Assembly (NCBI GenBank): GCA_017436915.1 | Contig: JAFSCE010000020.1 | Coordinates: 92,722 to 156,721, forward strand | Origin: Clostridia bacterium | GTDB lineage: Bacteria; Bacillota; Clostridia; Oscillospirales; Acutalibacteraceae | DNA: 64,000 bases | Reading direction: 5' to 3' | Part shown: positions 48,487 to 56,970 of the stretch, piece after piece | Position numbering within the stretch: the first letter of the stretch is position 1 | Layout: every line of letters starts with the position of its first letter | Notes under the pieces: generated by a model | Told to the model about the DNA's origin: nothing | The model's input: only the letters and a program-made list of their open reading frames with translations | The model's database searches: none | Position numbers and translations under genes: made by a program

Positions 48487-49235
48487 AAGTCGGTCACCAC
48501 CATTACCAACTCCTCCCGCTCGGCAAAAAAGCGTACTGCCGCCGAGCGTATGAGCCCGCCGCTGTCCGCTGTCACCGTTTCCAGTTCCCCCACAAGCAAT
48601 CCGCGCGGATACCTGCCGCCGTACCCCGACGTCATCACAAAATCCCCGTTTTGTGCCTTCCCGTCGCGGGGAAAAGATACCACACCGCCGCTCATTTCGG
48701 CGGTTTCGTCGGTGCGGGCGCAGGTAACGCTCACCGTTACCGCCTCGTGCGATAACGTGTGCACCTGCGCCCAGTTAAGCCCCGTTTCTGCGATGACGCC
48801 AACGAGTCCCGCCGCCGTGATCACCGGCTCGCCGCCTGCGATCCCGTCCACCGTTCCAACGTTAATCGTAAAACGATCCGTTTCGGCGGCGATCACCCGC
48901 GCCTCGCAAAGAGTCAGCGCCGACCGCGTTTGTTTCAGCGCCAAAAACTGCCGATAAAACGTGGCGGTATGCACAGCGTCCTGTTGCTTAGTCAGCTGCC
49001 GGCGCAGGTCGTTCAGTTCCGTTTGCAATTCCTCGCACCGTGCCCGATACCCGCCAAGATCCACGCGTTCGGTCACCCATTCCGCCGCCGCGGTCACACC
49101 CTCTTGAAGCGGGCTGAGCAGCGTTCCCGCCAGCCCCGTCACACGCAAGAGGATCCCCACCGCCAACGCGAGCACGCCGAACGCCAGCACTCTTACCGTT
49201 TTGTAAGACACTTGCCCGTTCCGTTCGCCACGCAA
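48483..49235 (-). CDS. mreC: Rod-shape protein MreC
   Basis: The protein has an N-terminal membrane anchor (VRVLAFGVLALAVGILLRV), a coiled coil (YRARCEELQTELNDLRRQLT), and the two beta-barrel MreC domain with INVGTVDGIAGGEPVITAAG, LVGVIAET and FVMTSGYGGRYPRGLLVG. It is a membrane-bound scaffold linking MreB to PBP2. The start is uncertain: the frame opens at a TTG (49235), but the GTG at 49211 giving VSYKTVRV is more natural; both overlap the mreB end. The ending EELVMVVTDF is typical. Confidence 0.9.
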   Translation of the reverse strand: MRGERNGQVSYKTVRVLAFGVLALAVGILLRVTGLAGTLLSPLQEGVTAAAEWVTERVDLGGYRARCEELQTELNDLRRQLTKQQDAVHTATFYRQFLALKQTRSALTLCEARVIAAETDRFTINVGTVDGIAGGEPVITAAGLVGVIAETGLNWAQVHTLSHEAVTVSVTCARTDETAEMSGGVVSFPRDGKAQNGDFVMTSGYGGRYPRGLLVGELETVTADSGGLIRSAAVRFFAEREELVMVVTDF

Positions 49236-50161
49236 TCCAGCGGCGCATCCGCTACCCGCACCGGTACCCCGGTCTCCTCGCTGATGAGCAGATCAAGTCC
49301 TCTCAGCAGCGCGCCGCCGCCTGTCAGCACGATCCCGCCGTCCAAAATATCCGCCGCAAGCTCGGGCGGTGTGTTTTCCAGCGTCAAACGGATCGCCGCC
49401 ACGATCTCCCGCACCGGCTCGCGGAGTGCGTCGCGCACCTCCTCGGAGGTCAGCACCACCGTTTTCGGCAACCCGTCCACCACGTGCCGTCCTTTTACCA
49501 TCATGGCGCTCTCCTCCTCAATAGGGTAAGCGGAACCCATGTGAATTTTAATCTCTTCCGCACTGCGCTCACCAATGAGCAACTGATGCCGCGCTTTCAC
49601 GTAATGACGGATCGCCCCGTCGAACTCGTCGCCCGCCGTGCGAATGGAGGTTTTGGTCACGATATCCGAAAGCGAGATCACCGCCACCTCGGACGTCCCG
49701 CCGCCGATATCCGCCACCAAACATCCTCTTGCTTCTTTCACCGACAATCCCGCGCCGATCGCCGCCGCCATCGGCTCCTCAATGAGCAACACCTCTCTGG
49801 CACCCGCACTGCGCGCGGCATCCTCCACGGCGCGTCGTTCCACCTCGGTCACCCCCGACGGAATACACACCATCACGCGCGGGCGCATGCGCAGTTGTCC
49901 TTTCATCTGATGACGGATCATGTATTTGAGTAGTTCCGCCGCGATCTCAAAATCCGCGATCACTCCGTCGCGGAGCGGTCGGATCGCCGAAAGCGACGAC
50001 GGCGTGCGCCCCATCATCCGAAACGCTTCGCGCCCCACCGCAATGATCTGCCGACGCCGTCTGTCCACCGCCACCACCGACGGCTCACGCATCACGATCC
50101 CCTTGCCTTTTGCATACACCAGCGTATTCGCCGTTCCCAAATCAATTGCTAAATCTCGCAT
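49193..50161 (-). CDS. mreB: Rod-shape determining actin homologue MreB/Mbl
   Basis: Actin-fold ATPase of 322 residues with the phosphate-1 motif DLAIDLGTANTLVY, the phosphate-2 motif VADIGGGTSEVAVISL and the adenosine motif GGIVLTGGGALLRGLD. It polymerises under the membrane and organises the elongation machinery encoded next to it. The ATG at 50161 follows GAGGTGG; in-frame codons upstream are not conserved. It leads the mreB-mreC-mreD-PBP2 operon. No clear promoter could be fixed in the 124 bp shared with the divergent ABC genes. Confidence 0.94.
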   Translation of the reverse strand: MRDLAIDLGTANTLVYAKGKGIVMREPSVVAVDRRRRQIIAVGREAFRMMGRTPSSLSAIRPLRDGVIADFEIAAELLKYMIRHQMKGQLRMRPRVMVCIPSGVTEVERRAVEDAARSAGAREVLLIEEPMAAAIGAGLSVKEARGCLVADIGGGTSEVAVISLSDIVTKTSIRTAGDEFDGAIRHYVKARHQLLIGERSAEEIKIHMGSAYPIEEESAMMVKGRHVVDGLPKTVVLTSEEVRDALREPVREIVAAIRLTLENTPPELAADILDGGIVLTGGGALLRGLDLLISEETGVPVRVADAPLDCVANGTGKCLTKR

Positions 50162-50230
50162 CACTGCCACCTCATGGTTATCGTGCACGCACACGGCCAT
50201 TCTATTCACAAAATCTTTACCTTTTTTTCG

Positions 50231-50259
50231 TTGACATCCCCCTTTGATTCCTCTATAAT
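50231..50259 (+). promoter_or_regulatory. Sigma-A promoter of the ABC exporter genes
   Basis: TTGACA (50231-50236), 17-bp spacer and TATAAT (50254-50259), both perfect, 27 bp before the first ATG. Confidence 0.88.
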
Positions 50260-50285
50260 CTAAGAATACTTATGGGGGCGATCGT

Positions 50286-52013
50286 ATGATAAAAAAACTC
50301 GCTGAAAGCGTGCGGGAATATAAGAAAAACGCGATCTTAGCGCCGCTGTTCGTCACGGGCGAAGCGGTGCTGGAGGTCGTCATTCCGCTGCTCATGTCGT
50401 ATCTCATCGACAACGGCATTGAAACCGGTAACATGAGCTACGTGTGGGGCTGCGGCGGCTTATTGGCAGGTTGCGCGCTGTTGTCGCTCTTTTGCGGGGT
50501 GATGTCGGGCAAGCACGCGGCGATCGCGTCGTCGGGCTTTGCGCGCAATTTGCGCCACGATATGTATTATGCCCTGCAGGACTATTCGTTTCATAACATT
50601 GATAAATTTTCCACCGCGTCGCTCATCACGCGCATGACCACCGACGTCACCCATCTGCAAAACGCGTTTCAGATGATCATCCGCATCACGGTGCGCTCCC
50701 CCGCGTTGCTCATCTTCTCCCTGGTCGCGGCGTTTTCCGTCAGTCCGCGGCTCGCCTTGATCTTTGTGGCGGTCGTTCCGTTTTTGGGAGCGGGGCTGTA
50801 CCTCATCATCCGCTACGCGCACCCCGCCTTTTTGCGGATGTTCAAGAAATACGACCGCTTAAACACCGTGGTGCAGGAAAACCTGCGCGGTGTGCGGGTG
50901 GTAAAGACCTTCGTGCGTGAACGGCACGAGATCGAAAAATTCGAAGAAAGCTCCAAAGGCATCTATCAGGATTCCTCCTTGGCCGAGCGCCTGCTCGCGT
51001 TCAACGGACCGCTGATGCAGATCAGCATGTACACCTGCATCCTGCTCATCTCGTGGTTCGGCGCCAAGCTTGTCGCCGCCAATACCGGCATGACCACGGG
51101 TCAACTGATGAGTTTGTTCACCTACGTACAGCAGATCCTCATGAGCTTAATGATGATCTCCATGATCTTGGTCATGATCACCATGTCCCGCGCGGCGGCA
51201 CAACGCGTCACTGAGGTGCTGAATGAAAAAAGCACCATCGAGGGCGGTGCCGTCAAAGAAGTCCCCTCGGGCGAGATCCGCTTTGAAAACGTCACGTTCC
51301 GCTACGGCGGCGAGGGTCGCGCGGCGGCACTTTCCGACGTCACGCTCACCATTCCGTCGGGCGCCACGGTGGGTATCATCGGCGGCACCGGCAGCTCGAA
51401 ATCCACCCTCGTGCAGCTCATTCCGCGTCTGTACGACGTATCCGAGGGCACGGTCTCGGTCGGCGGGGTGGACGTTCGCGCGTATGATTTAACCACCCTG
51501 CGCGACAGCGTCGCCATGGTGTTGCAAAAGAACGTGCTGTTCTCCGGCACGGTTAAAGAAAACCTGCGGTGGGGCAACCCCGAAGCGACCGACGAAGAAC
51601 TCGTCCACGCGTGCAAGCTCGCCCAAGCGCACGAGTTCGTCAGCGCGTTCCCCGAGGGGTACGACACCATGATCGAGCAAGGCGGTGCCAACGTCTCGGG
51701 CGGTCAAAAGCAACGGCTGTGCATCGCGCGCGCCCTGCTTAAAAAACCGAAGGTCCTGATTTTAGACGATTCCACCAGCGCGGTGGATACCCGCACGGAC
51801 GCACTCATTCGCAAAGCGTTCCGTGAAGAGATCCCCGATACCACCAAACTCATCATCGCACAGCGCATCGCTTCGGTGCAGGATGCGGATATGATCGTCG
51901 TACTCGACGGCGGCAAGATCAGCGCCATCGGCACGCACGAGGAACTGTTGCGGGAGAACGCCATCTATCAAGGCGTGTACCGCTCTCAGCAGAAAGGGGG
52001 CGAGGAGCAATGA
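50286..52013 (+). CDS. ABC exporter half-transporter with degenerate ATPase site
   Basis: This 575-residue fusion has six membrane helices (residues 1-310) and an ATPase domain with Walker A GGTGSSKST (about 366-374), Q-loop MVLQKNVLF, a canonical signature VSGGQ (about 470), and Walker B LILDDSTSAVD. The catalytic Glu is Asp and the H-loop His is Gln (IIAQRIAS). These replacements mark the non-hydrolysing site of heterodimeric exporters such as BmrC/BmrD and TM287/288. It should pair with the next gene, which it overlaps by 4 nt. The likely role is multidrug, lipid or peptide export. Confidence 0.92.
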   Translation: MIKKLAESVREYKKNAILAPLFVTGEAVLEVVIPLLMSYLIDNGIETGNMSYVWGCGGLLAGCALLSLFCGVMSGKHAAIASSGFARNLRHDMYYALQDYSFHNIDKFSTASLITRMTTDVTHLQNAFQMIIRITVRSPALLIFSLVAAFSVSPRLALIFVAVVPFLGAGLYLIIRYAHPAFLRMFKKYDRLNTVVQENLRGVRVVKTFVRERHEIEKFEESSKGIYQDSSLAERLLAFNGPLMQISMYTCILLISWFGAKLVAANTGMTTGQLMSLFTYVQQILMSLMMISMILVMITMSRAAAQRVTEVLNEKSTIEGGAVKEVPSGEIRFENVTFRYGGEGRAAALSDVTLTIPSGATVGIIGGTGSSKSTLVQLIPRLYDVSEGTVSVGGVDVRAYDLTTLRDSVAMVLQKNVLFSGTVKENLRWGNPEATDEELVHACKLAQAHEFVSAFPEGYDTMIEQGGANVSGGQKQRLCIARALLKKPKVLILDDSTSAVDTRTDALIRKAFREEIPDTTKLIIAQRIASVQDADMIVVLDGGKISAIGTHEELLRENAIYQGVYRSQQKGGEEQ

Positions 52014-53938
52014 GCGCACCCGTCAAAAAACCTCCCGCACCCCGCGGTCCCGGCGGCCGCATGGCAGCCATGGGCCCCCGCCCGAAACTGGATAAAGCGG
52101 CGGCGATCCGCCTGCTCAAGGTCGTATTTTTGCCGAATATCGTTCCGTTTATCTTCGTGGTGCTCTGCATTGCCGTAAGCGCGTTTGCGAACGTGCAGGG
52201 CTCGCTGTTCCTGCAGACCCTCATCGACGATTACATCAAACCCATGGCGGAAACCGGTGTCGACCTGTTCGCCGAACTCGGCTTCGCCGTTTTGAAGGTC
52301 GCGGGCTTTTACCTGCTCGGCATCGGCTCCACCCTCGCCTACAACCTTATCATGGTCTCGGTGTCGCAGGGCGTGATGAAACGTATCCGCGACGAGCTGT
52401 TCGCGCACATGCAAACGTTGCCCATCCGCTATTTCGACACGCATTTAAGCGGCGATATCATGAGCTGCTACACCAACGATACCGATACCCTGCGCCAAAC
52501 CGTTTCGCAAACCATCCCGCAGGTCATCAATTCCATCATCACCATCGTCACGGTGCTGATCGCCATGATAAAGACCAGTTGGCCGCTCGCGATCTTCGTG
52601 ACGCTGTTCACGCTCCTCACCGTCACGGTATCCAAAAACGTCGCGTCGCGCTCGGGTAAGTATTTCGTCGGTCAGCAGCGCTCGCTTGGTGCTGTCAACG
52701 GCTATATCGAAGAAATGATCCAGGGCCAAAAGGTCGTCAAGGTATTCTGCCACGAAGAGATCGCCAAGGCGGAGTTTGACAAACTCAACGACGAGCTGTG
52801 CCACAACGCGACCGAAGCACACAAGTTTGCCAACATCATGGGTCCCATCACCAACAATATGGGGCATCTGCAATACGTGCTGATCGCCGCGGTGGGCGGC
52901 ACGCTTGCGGGCTTTGGATTCGGCGGCATCACGCTGGGTGCGATCGCGTCGTTCCTCATTTTAAGCAAAAACTTCTCGATGCCCATCAACCAGATTTCGC
53001 AACAGATCAACACCGTTATCATGTCGCTCGCGGGCGCCAAGCGTATCTTTGAACTGATGGACGAAGAGCCCGAGCAGGACGACGGTTACGTCACGCTCGT
53101 TAACGTGAAAACGGAAAACGGCGGACTCACCGAATGTGCTGAGCGCACGGGTCAGTGGGCGTGGCGCCACCCGCACGAGGACGGCACCCTCACCTATACC
53201 CCCGTGGCGGGCGATGTGCGGTTACAGAACGTCGATTTCGGTTACGTTCCCGAAAAACAAGTGTTGCACGATGTCACGCTGTACGCCAAGCCCGGTCAAA
53301 AGGTCGCGTTTGTCGGTGCCACGGGCGCGGGGAAAACCACCATCACCAATCTGATCAACCGCTTTTACGATATTGCGGACGGCAAGATCCGCTACGACGG
53401 CATCAACATCAATAAGATCCGCAAAAGCGATCTGCGCCGTTCGCTCGGCGTGGTGTTGCAGGACGTGAATCTGTTCACCGGCACCGTGATGGAGAACATC
53501 CGTTACGGCAAGTTAGATGCCACCGACGAAGAAGTGTATGCCGCGGCAAAGCTTGCCAACGCGCACGATTTCATCGAGCGGTTACCCGATGGGTATCAAA
53601 CGGTGCTCACTGCCGACGGCGCGCAGTTGTCGCAAGGGCAACGGCAGCTCATTTCCATCGCCCGCGCCGCGGTTGCCGATCCCCCGGTCATGATCTTAGA
53701 TGAAGCGACCTCCAGTATTGATACGCATACCGAAGCGCTCGTGCAAAAGGGCATGGATCAGCTCATGCGCGGCAGAACGGTGTTCGTCATCGCTCACCGC
53801 CTGTCCACGGTACAAAACTCGGATGTGATCATGGTACTGGATCACGGGAAGATCATCGAGCGCGGCACGCACGACGAACTCATTGCCCAAAAGGGAAACT
53901 ACTACCGCCTGTACACCGGCGCATTTGAATTGGAATAA
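52010..53938 (+). CDS. ABC exporter half-transporter with consensus ATPase site
   Basis: The 642-residue partner has a Pro/Arg/Gly-rich N-terminal tail, six membrane helices, an insertion of about 50 residues before the ATPase domain, Walker A GATGAGKTTI (about 436), Walker B MILDEATSS with the catalytic Glu, and H-loop VIAHRLS. Its own signature is LSQGQ instead of LSGGQ. The fit with the first subunit is exact: the good signature of that protein faces the good Walker motifs here, and the two degenerate halves face each other. A terminator follows. Confidence 0.92.
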   Translation: MSAPVKKPPAPRGPGGRMAAMGPRPKLDKAAAIRLLKVVFLPNIVPFIFVVLCIAVSAFANVQGSLFLQTLIDDYIKPMAETGVDLFAELGFAVLKVAGFYLLGIGSTLAYNLIMVSVSQGVMKRIRDELFAHMQTLPIRYFDTHLSGDIMSCYTNDTDTLRQTVSQTIPQVINSIITIVTVLIAMIKTSWPLAIFVTLFTLLTVTVSKNVASRSGKYFVGQQRSLGAVNGYIEEMIQGQKVVKVFCHEEIAKAEFDKLNDELCHNATEAHKFANIMGPITNNMGHLQYVLIAAVGGTLAGFGFGGITLGAIASFLILSKNFSMPINQISQQINTVIMSLAGAKRIFELMDEEPEQDDGYVTLVNVKTENGGLTECAERTGQWAWRHPHEDGTLTYTPVAGDVRLQNVDFGYVPEKQVLHDVTLYAKPGQKVAFVGATGAGKTTITNLINRFYDIADGKIRYDGININKIRKSDLRRSLGVVLQDVNLFTGTVMENIRYGKLDATDEEVYAAAKLANAHDFIERLPDGYQTVLTADGAQLSQGQRQLISIARAAVADPPVMILDEATSSIDTHTEALVQKGMDQLMRGRTVFVIAHRLSTVQNSDVIMVLDHGKIIERGTHDELIAQKGNYYRLYTGAFELE

Positions 53939-53940
53939 AA

Positions 53941-53971
53941 AAGAGGAGTGGCGCCGCCACTCCTCTTTTTT
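53941..53971. terminator. Terminator after the ABC exporter genes
   Basis: AAGAGGAGTGGC and GCCACTCCTCTT close a 3-nt loop, followed by T-rich DNA on the plus strand. Confidence 0.9.
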
Positions 53972-54003
53972 ATTTTTTCCTCTTAAAGGTCCTCTCCCCT
54001 CCT

Positions 54004-54033
54004 AAAAAAGCCGCCCTCACGGGCGGCTTTTTT
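54004..54033 (-). terminator. Terminator after nrdR
   Basis: AAAAAAGCCGCCC-TCAC-GGGCGGCTTTTTT directly after the nrdR stop; T-runs on both strands make it bidirectional. Confidence 0.9.
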
Positions 54034-54034
54034 C

Positions 54035-54487
54035 TTACATATCCATCAATTTGCTGATCTCGTCCTTGAACGATTGCACGTCCTTGAACTGGCGGTACAC
54101 CGAAGCGAACCGCACGTAGGCGACTTCGTCGATGCCGCGCAACTTTTCCATGGCAAGCTCGCCGATCTTGGAAGCAGGCACCTCGCGCTCCAGCGAGTTT
54201 TGCAGGGTGGCTTCGATCTCGTCCACCGCACGCTCTAACACCTGCATCGACACCGGGCGCTTCTGGCAAGCGCGCAGCATGCCGTTAAACAATTTCTGCC
54301 GATCAAACACCTCACGGGACTTATCCCGCTTGACGATCACGATGGGCAGACTTTCAATGATCTCATACGTGGTGAAACGCTTGCCGCACTGCAGGCACTC
54401 CCGCCGACGGCGAATACGCGAGCCCTCATCCGTGGGACGCGAATCCATGACCTTGCTTTCCGCATAACCGCAAAAGGGACATTTCAT
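54035..54487 (-). CDS. nrdR: Ribonucleotide reductase repressor NrdR
   Basis: The 150-residue protein has an N-terminal zinc ribbon ([18 protein letters not shown] with [17 protein letters not shown]) and an ATP-cone domain ([20 protein letters not shown]). The length and motifs match the family exactly. It represses ribonucleotide reductase genes according to nucleotide state; no nrd genes or clear NrdR boxes are visible in this window. It has its own promoter within the end of the upstream gene. Confidence 0.97.
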   Translation of the reverse strand: MKCPFCGYAESKVMDSRPTDEGSRIRRRRECLQCGKRFTTYEIIESLPIVIVKRDKSREVFDRQKLFNGMLRACQKRPVSMQVLERAVDEIEATLQNSLEREVPASKIGELAMEKLRGIDEVAYVRFASVYRQFKDVQSFKDEISKLMDM

Positions 54488-54521
54488 TTTCTTTCACGCA
54501 CCTTTTATAAACATCATTTTT

Positions 54522-54550
54522 ATTGTATCATCCATTTTTACAAATGGCAA
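54522..54550 (-). promoter_or_regulatory. Probable nrdR promoter
   Basis: Reading leftward, TTGCCA (54545-54550), 17 bp, TACAAT (54522-54527). The -35 box overlaps the last codons of the TIM-barrel gene. Confidence 0.7.
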
Positions 54551-55323
54551 GCAATTTCTTCTAAGAACGTTTTGGATCGTTTCAGATCCTCTGCCGATTC
54601 AAAATTCTGGCGGTAAAGTTCCAGCATCAGCACCCCGTCGTACCCCACCGCTTTCAGCGCTCGAAGCAACTCGTTAAAATCGCGCGTTCCCGCCTCCGGC
54701 GGCAGACAGTCACGGGTCTCGTCACGGTCGCTGATATGCACGTGCACGATGTTTTTCCCCATCGTTTCGATCACTTGCAAGGGGTCAAGCCCGCACCGAC
54801 CGCTTTGCTTGACGTCAAATACGAATTTTGCTTTGCCACCAAGTCGCGTTTTCATGGCTTGCAAAAAGGAAAGATCGGCAGAACTGAATTTATTGACGTT
54901 CTCTTGTGCCACCGTCACCCCATACGTCTGCCCCAAGTCATACAACTGCTCATATCGCTCCAACAACTGCTCCTCGGTCAACTGTCCAAGCGGCTTCGCA
55001 CCGTGCAAAATGAGGTACGGAGCCGAAAGCCGTGCCGCCGCTTCAAACTGCGGCTTGTACATCTCAAAGCCGTCGTCGGCGCGGCGCTCGTAGGGCGCAA
55101 ACAGGAAGAATGGCTCCATGAACGAGGAATAGGGATGCACGGCGGAAACGATCGCTCCCGCCGCCTCACAGCGACGCTTTAACTCATCCGCAAACGCCGG
55201 TGTTGCCTCGCTCGGCGCATTCAGAAAGATCTCCACGTTAGAAAACCCCGCCGCCAGCACCGTATCCAGCGCATCCTCAATCGGTGCGGGATAAAAATTC
55301 GATGTCGATGCCCCCACGACCAT
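54538..55323 (-). CDS. Sugar phosphate isomerase/epimerase-like TIM-barrel protein
   Basis: This 261-residue xylose isomerase-like TIM barrel (AP endonuclease 2 superfamily) has GFSNVEIFLN, VSAVHPYSSF, YLILHGAKP, VAQENVNKF, FVFDVKQSGRCG, NIVHVHISDRDE and VLMLELYRQ. These supply the His, Glu and Asp ligands expected for a divalent metal site. Such proteins isomerise or epimerise sugars or sugar derivatives, but the substrate cannot be read here. The ATG follows AAAGGAGG. It is divergent from the radical SAM gene and directly upstream of nrdR. Confidence 0.85.
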   Translation of the reverse strand: MVVGASTSNFYPAPIEDALDTVLAAGFSNVEIFLNAPSEATPAFADELKRRCEAAGAIVSAVHPYSSFMEPFFLFAPYERRADDGFEMYKPQFEAAARLSAPYLILHGAKPLGQLTEEQLLERYEQLYDLGQTYGVTVAQENVNKFSSADLSFLQAMKTRLGGKAKFVFDVKQSGRCGLDPLQVIETMGKNIVHVHISDRDETRDCLPPEAGTRDFNELLRALKAVGYDGVLMLELYRQNFESAEDLKRSKTFLEEIACHL

Positions 55324-55374
55324 GTGCCATCCCTCCTTTCCTGATAGTTTAACCCTAACACAAAAAGATACCCC

Positions 55375-55403
55375 TTGTCAACCACACAAAAAAACGGTAA
55401 ACT
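55375..55403 (+). promoter_or_regulatory. Probable promoter of the radical SAM gene
   Basis: TTGTCA (55375-55380), 17-bp spacer and TAAACT (55398-55403), about 48 bp before the ATG. The divergent TIM-barrel gene may use TTGACA on the other strand at the same place (55374-55379). Confidence 0.6.
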
Positions 55404-55450
55404 AAACTCAAACGGCAGATCGCCCCACCTTCAAAGAAAGAAGAATCACC

Positions 55451-56317
55451 ATGTTCACCTGCACTCTTTGTCCAAGGAAATGCGCCGCCGTGCGCACTAC
55501 CGATCGCGGTAACGGCTTTTGCGGCTTACCCGAGACCGCCCATATCGCGCGTGCTGCGCTGCACAGCGGTGAAGAGCCGTGCTTCGGAAAAGCGGGTGCC
55601 GTCTTTTTTAGCGGATGCACCTTGCGCTGTCAGTATTGTCAAAACCACGCCATCAGCCGTCAGGCGGCGGGCAAGCCCGTCACCTCCGAGCGACTGAGTG
55701 ATATTTTCCGCGAACTCTACGAGCAAGGTGCTGACGTCTTAGACCTCGTCAGCCCCACTCCGTACCTGCCCGTCATCCGCGAAGCGCTCGCCCTTTACCG
55801 TCCGCCGATCCCCGTGGTGTATAACACAAGCGGGTACGAACGGGTGGAAACGCTGCGCTCACTTGAGGGACTCATCGACGTATATCTCCCCGATTTTAAA
55901 TATGTCACCCCCGCCCTTGCCGCCGAACTGTCGGGCGCGGAGGATTACCCCACAGTCGCCCTTGCGGCTGTTCGGGAAATGGTGCGGCAGACGGGCCCCT
56001 TTACACAAAACGAACGCGGCATTGCCATGCGCGGCACGCTCGTGCGGCATCTGGTACTCCCCGGCCACACCCGCGAATCGATAGCGGTACTCGATACGAT
56101 TGCCGAGATTCCTGACGTATGGGTGGGGCTCATGTGCCAGTATACCCCCGTGTTACCCGTTGACGGTCACCCCGAGTTGTCCCGCCGCGTGACCAAACGC
56201 GAGTACGATAAAGTCACCGACCATCTTTTGGCGCTGGGGCTTCATAACGGCTACGTGCAAGACCGCTCCTCCGCCACCGCCGCCTACATTCCCACTTTCG
56301 ACGGTACAGGAATCTAA
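55451..56317 (+). CDS. Radical SAM protein (PflX/AmmeMemoRadiSam-like)
   Basis: The 288-residue protein has an N-terminal cysteine cluster (CTLCPRKCAAVR and GFCGLPE), followed by the radical SAM motif FFSGCTLRCQYCQN (CxxxCxxC for the 4Fe-4S cluster). A partial barrel with DVYLPDFKYVTP and LVLPGHTRESIAVLD comes next. This layout is that of PflX-type pyruvate formate-lyase-activase relatives of uncertain substrate. No glycyl radical enzyme gene lies nearby, so the partner is unknown. The protein is cytoplasmic and monocistronic, ending in a bidirectional terminator. Confidence 0.88.
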   Translation: MFTCTLCPRKCAAVRTTDRGNGFCGLPETAHIARAALHSGEEPCFGKAGAVFFSGCTLRCQYCQNHAISRQAAGKPVTSERLSDIFRELYEQGADVLDLVSPTPYLPVIREALALYRPPIPVVYNTSGYERVETLRSLEGLIDVYLPDFKYVTPALAAELSGAEDYPTVALAAVREMVRQTGPFTQNERGIAMRGTLVRHLVLPGHTRESIAVLDTIAEIPDVWVGLMCQYTPVLPVDGHPELSRRVTKREYDKVTDHLLALGLHNGYVQDRSSATAAYIPTFDGTGI

Positions 56318-56320
56318 TTA

Positions 56321-56353
56321 AAAACGCGGCGCTCCGTGGGAGCGCCGCGTTTT
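56321..56353. terminator. Bidirectional terminator between convergent genes
   Basis: AAAACGCGGCGCTC and its complement GAGCGCCGCGTTTT with a 5-nt loop; serves the radical SAM gene and the convergent Cys-rich gene. Confidence 0.92.
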
Positions 56354-56354
56354 C

Positions 56355-56630
56355 TCATTTCTTCTTATTGCTGAGTGCCAATTTCACCACATCGTCCATG
56401 CGGGAGAGAATATACTCATACCCGCCCGGCGCGTGCGGTACCATGCACGCGGAACAATCCTTGACACCGTCGGCAACGTACCGGAAATACCCGCCGCACT
56501 GATCGCCCAGCGTGTACAGCGGGCAGTAGCAGAACAAGCAGTTAAAGTGCTCGGGATGTTCGGTTTGATGGCACGGGAAGCGGTTACATTCCCGATTCTG
56601 GAAAAACGAATAACTGTTTTGGCGTTCCAT
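56355..56630 (-). CDS. Cysteine-rich small domain protein (PF04071-like)
   Basis: A 91-residue protein, MERQNSYSFFQNRECNRFP at the start, with eight Cys in the order ECNRFPC, FNCLFCYCPLY, QCGGYF and DCSACMVPH. This matches the Cys-rich small domain often found near cobalamin or radical SAM genes, and presumably binds metal. The ATG at 56630 follows GGGAG; the frame further upstream overlaps the PspC-domain gene and is not used. It is probably cotranscribed with that gene. The function is not established. Confidence 0.82.
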   Translation of the reverse strand: MERQNSYSFFQNRECNRFPCHQTEHPEHFNCLFCYCPLYTLGDQCGGYFRYVADGVKDCSACMVPHAPGGYEYILSRMDDVVKLALSNKKK

Positions 56631-56646
56631 GTGACGTACTCCCGCG

Positions 56647-56835
56647 TTATTCAACAGGCGGTTGCGGAATGATAATCGCCGCCAGAATGTACAGCAAGAT
56701 GCCGCTGCCGGCAAACAGCGTCAAGACCGCCCAGCCGAGCCGCACCAAGGTGGGATCAATATTGAAATATTCCCCGACCCCTGCACAAACACCGCAGATC
56801 TTTTTGTTATTTGAACGATATAATTTCTTTTCCAT
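56647..56835 (-). CDS. PspC-domain membrane protein
   Basis: The 62-residue protein has the PspC pattern KLYRSNNKKICGVCAGVGEY followed by FNIDPTLVRLGW, then a membrane segment (VLTLFAGSGILLYILAAIII) and PQ at the end. Stand-alone PspC proteins of this size are common in Clostridia and are linked to envelope stress in other bacteria. The ATG follows AGGAAGGG and has its own promoter. Confidence 0.92.
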   Translation of the reverse strand: MEKKLYRSNNKKICGVCAGVGEYFNIDPTLVRLGWAVLTLFAGSGILLYILAAIIIPQPPVE

Positions 56836-56864
56836 TTCGTGACCCTTCCTCTCTTTTTACCACC

Positions 56865-56893
56865 AGTATAGCATACTTTCACCAAAATGTCAG
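56865..56893 (-). promoter_or_regulatory. Promoter of the PspC-domain gene
   Basis: Reading leftward, CTGACA (56888-56893), 17 bp, TATACT (56865-56870), about 30 bp before the ATG. It is back to back with the TRAP operon promoter. Confidence 0.8.
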
Positions 56894-56901
56894 TATTTTT
56901 C

Positions 56902-56930
56902 TTGCTTTTTAACCCCGTTGCATATATAAT
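56902..56930 (+). promoter_or_regulatory. Promoter of the TRAP importer operon
   Basis: TTGCTT (56902-56907), 17-bp spacer and TATAAT (56925-56930), 41 bp before the ATG of the solute-binding protein. Confidence 0.78.
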
Positions 56931-56970
56931 AGATATCAAATACTATATATTGGTTAAGGAGATGACTTTC

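Noticed and set aside
51381..51404. Loss of function of the first ABC subunit because of the GGTGSSKS P-loop
   Set aside because: The change fits the degenerate site of heterodimeric exporters and the partner gene supplies the active site.
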